Below are positions 63,806-64,000 of a stretch of DNA of 64,000 nucleotides, one piece after another. Source of the stretch: Ahaetulla prasina (taxonomy: Eukaryota; Chordata; Lepidosauria; Squamata; Colubridae); the NCBI RefSeq assembly GCF_028640845.1, contig NC_080540.1, positions 52,558,561 through 52,622,560 of the forward strand, given 5' to 3'. Under the pieces are notes generated by a model. It made no database searches, was not told where the DNA came from, and was given only the letters and a program-made list of their open reading frames with translations. A program made the translations under genes and the position numbers. The stretch's first letter is position 1, and every line of letters begins with the position of its first letter.

Positions 63806-64000
63806 ACTTATAACATAACATAACATCAGAGTTGGAAGGGACCTTGGAGGCCTTCTAGTCCAACCCCCTGCCCAGGCAGGAAACCCTAACCATCTCAGTC
63901 AGATGGTTATCCAACATTTTCTTAAAAATTTCCAGTGTTGGAGCATTCGCAACTTCTGAAGGCAAGTCGTTCCACTTATTAATTGTTCTAACTGTCAGGA
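63806..64000 (-). mobile_element. CR1 LINE 3' end, cut by the window edge
   Basis: CR1 3' UTR and last codons on the minus strand with an AACAT repeat (AACATAACATAACATC) at the 3' terminus. It continues beyond the window. Confidence 0.92.

Overview
The window looks like non-coding DNA from a squamate reptile, most likely a snake. Evidence for this: CR1-type LINEs whose 3' ends run into AATAG pentanucleotide arrays, squamate-type tRNA-derived SINEs (including one ending in a TTTACC-type repeat), L2-like and reptile L1 LINEs, and many short hAT-type elements of the CAGTGGTGGG type. AATAG arrays tied to CR1-type LINEs are a published feature of snake genomes. I recognise no host protein-coding gene, rRNA or tRNA gene; every convincing coding stretch belongs to a transposable element.

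Layout. 1-4.3 kb: CR1 and SINE fragments, a hAT element, a foldback repeat and a local duplication around an AATAG array. 4.3-7.6 kb: a nearly complete CR1-superfamily LINE (LINE A: 86-codon ORF, endonuclease, reverse transcriptase, 3' UTR, AATAG tail) broken by one in-frame stop and one 1-base frameshift. 7.6-10.0 kb: a 5'-truncated second LINE (LINE B) interrupted by a SINE. 11.8-13.6 kb: SINEs and a hAT element. 13.8-16.7 kb: an L1 3' half with a second L1 inserted inside it. 17.15-22.6 kb: a 5.45-kb pogo/Tigger-like DNA transposon with 27-bp inverted ends, a decayed transposase and a roughly 1.8-kb very GC-rich array of hairpins and G-quadruplex motifs. 22.6-29.2 kb: hAT elements, an L2-like LINE nested in a small transposon, and a tandem duplication of about 1 kb. 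29.4-32.2 kb: a Tc1-like relic and a hAT element split by LINE A. 33-43 kb: CR1 and SINE copies plus two solo LTRs, one inside a 1.26-kb hAT element. 44-64 kb: more hAT and mariner-like miniature elements, CR1 copies, LINE B copies, foldback repeats and microsatellites, ending in a CR1 fragment.

The unifying theme is nested transposition. At several loci the order of insertion can be read directly from target-site duplications: L1 in L1 (17 bp), solo LTR in hAT (5 bp inside 8 bp), hAT in hAT (8 bp), LINE in hAT (8 bp). Others are read from a paralogous empty site (SINE in LINE B; SINE in a duplicated segment). The most unusual object is the 17.1-22.6 kb pogo-like transposon, whose interior carries a roughly 795-bp higher-order repeat of long palindromes that I cannot match to any element structure I know. 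All coordinates of repeat ends without target duplications are approximate.
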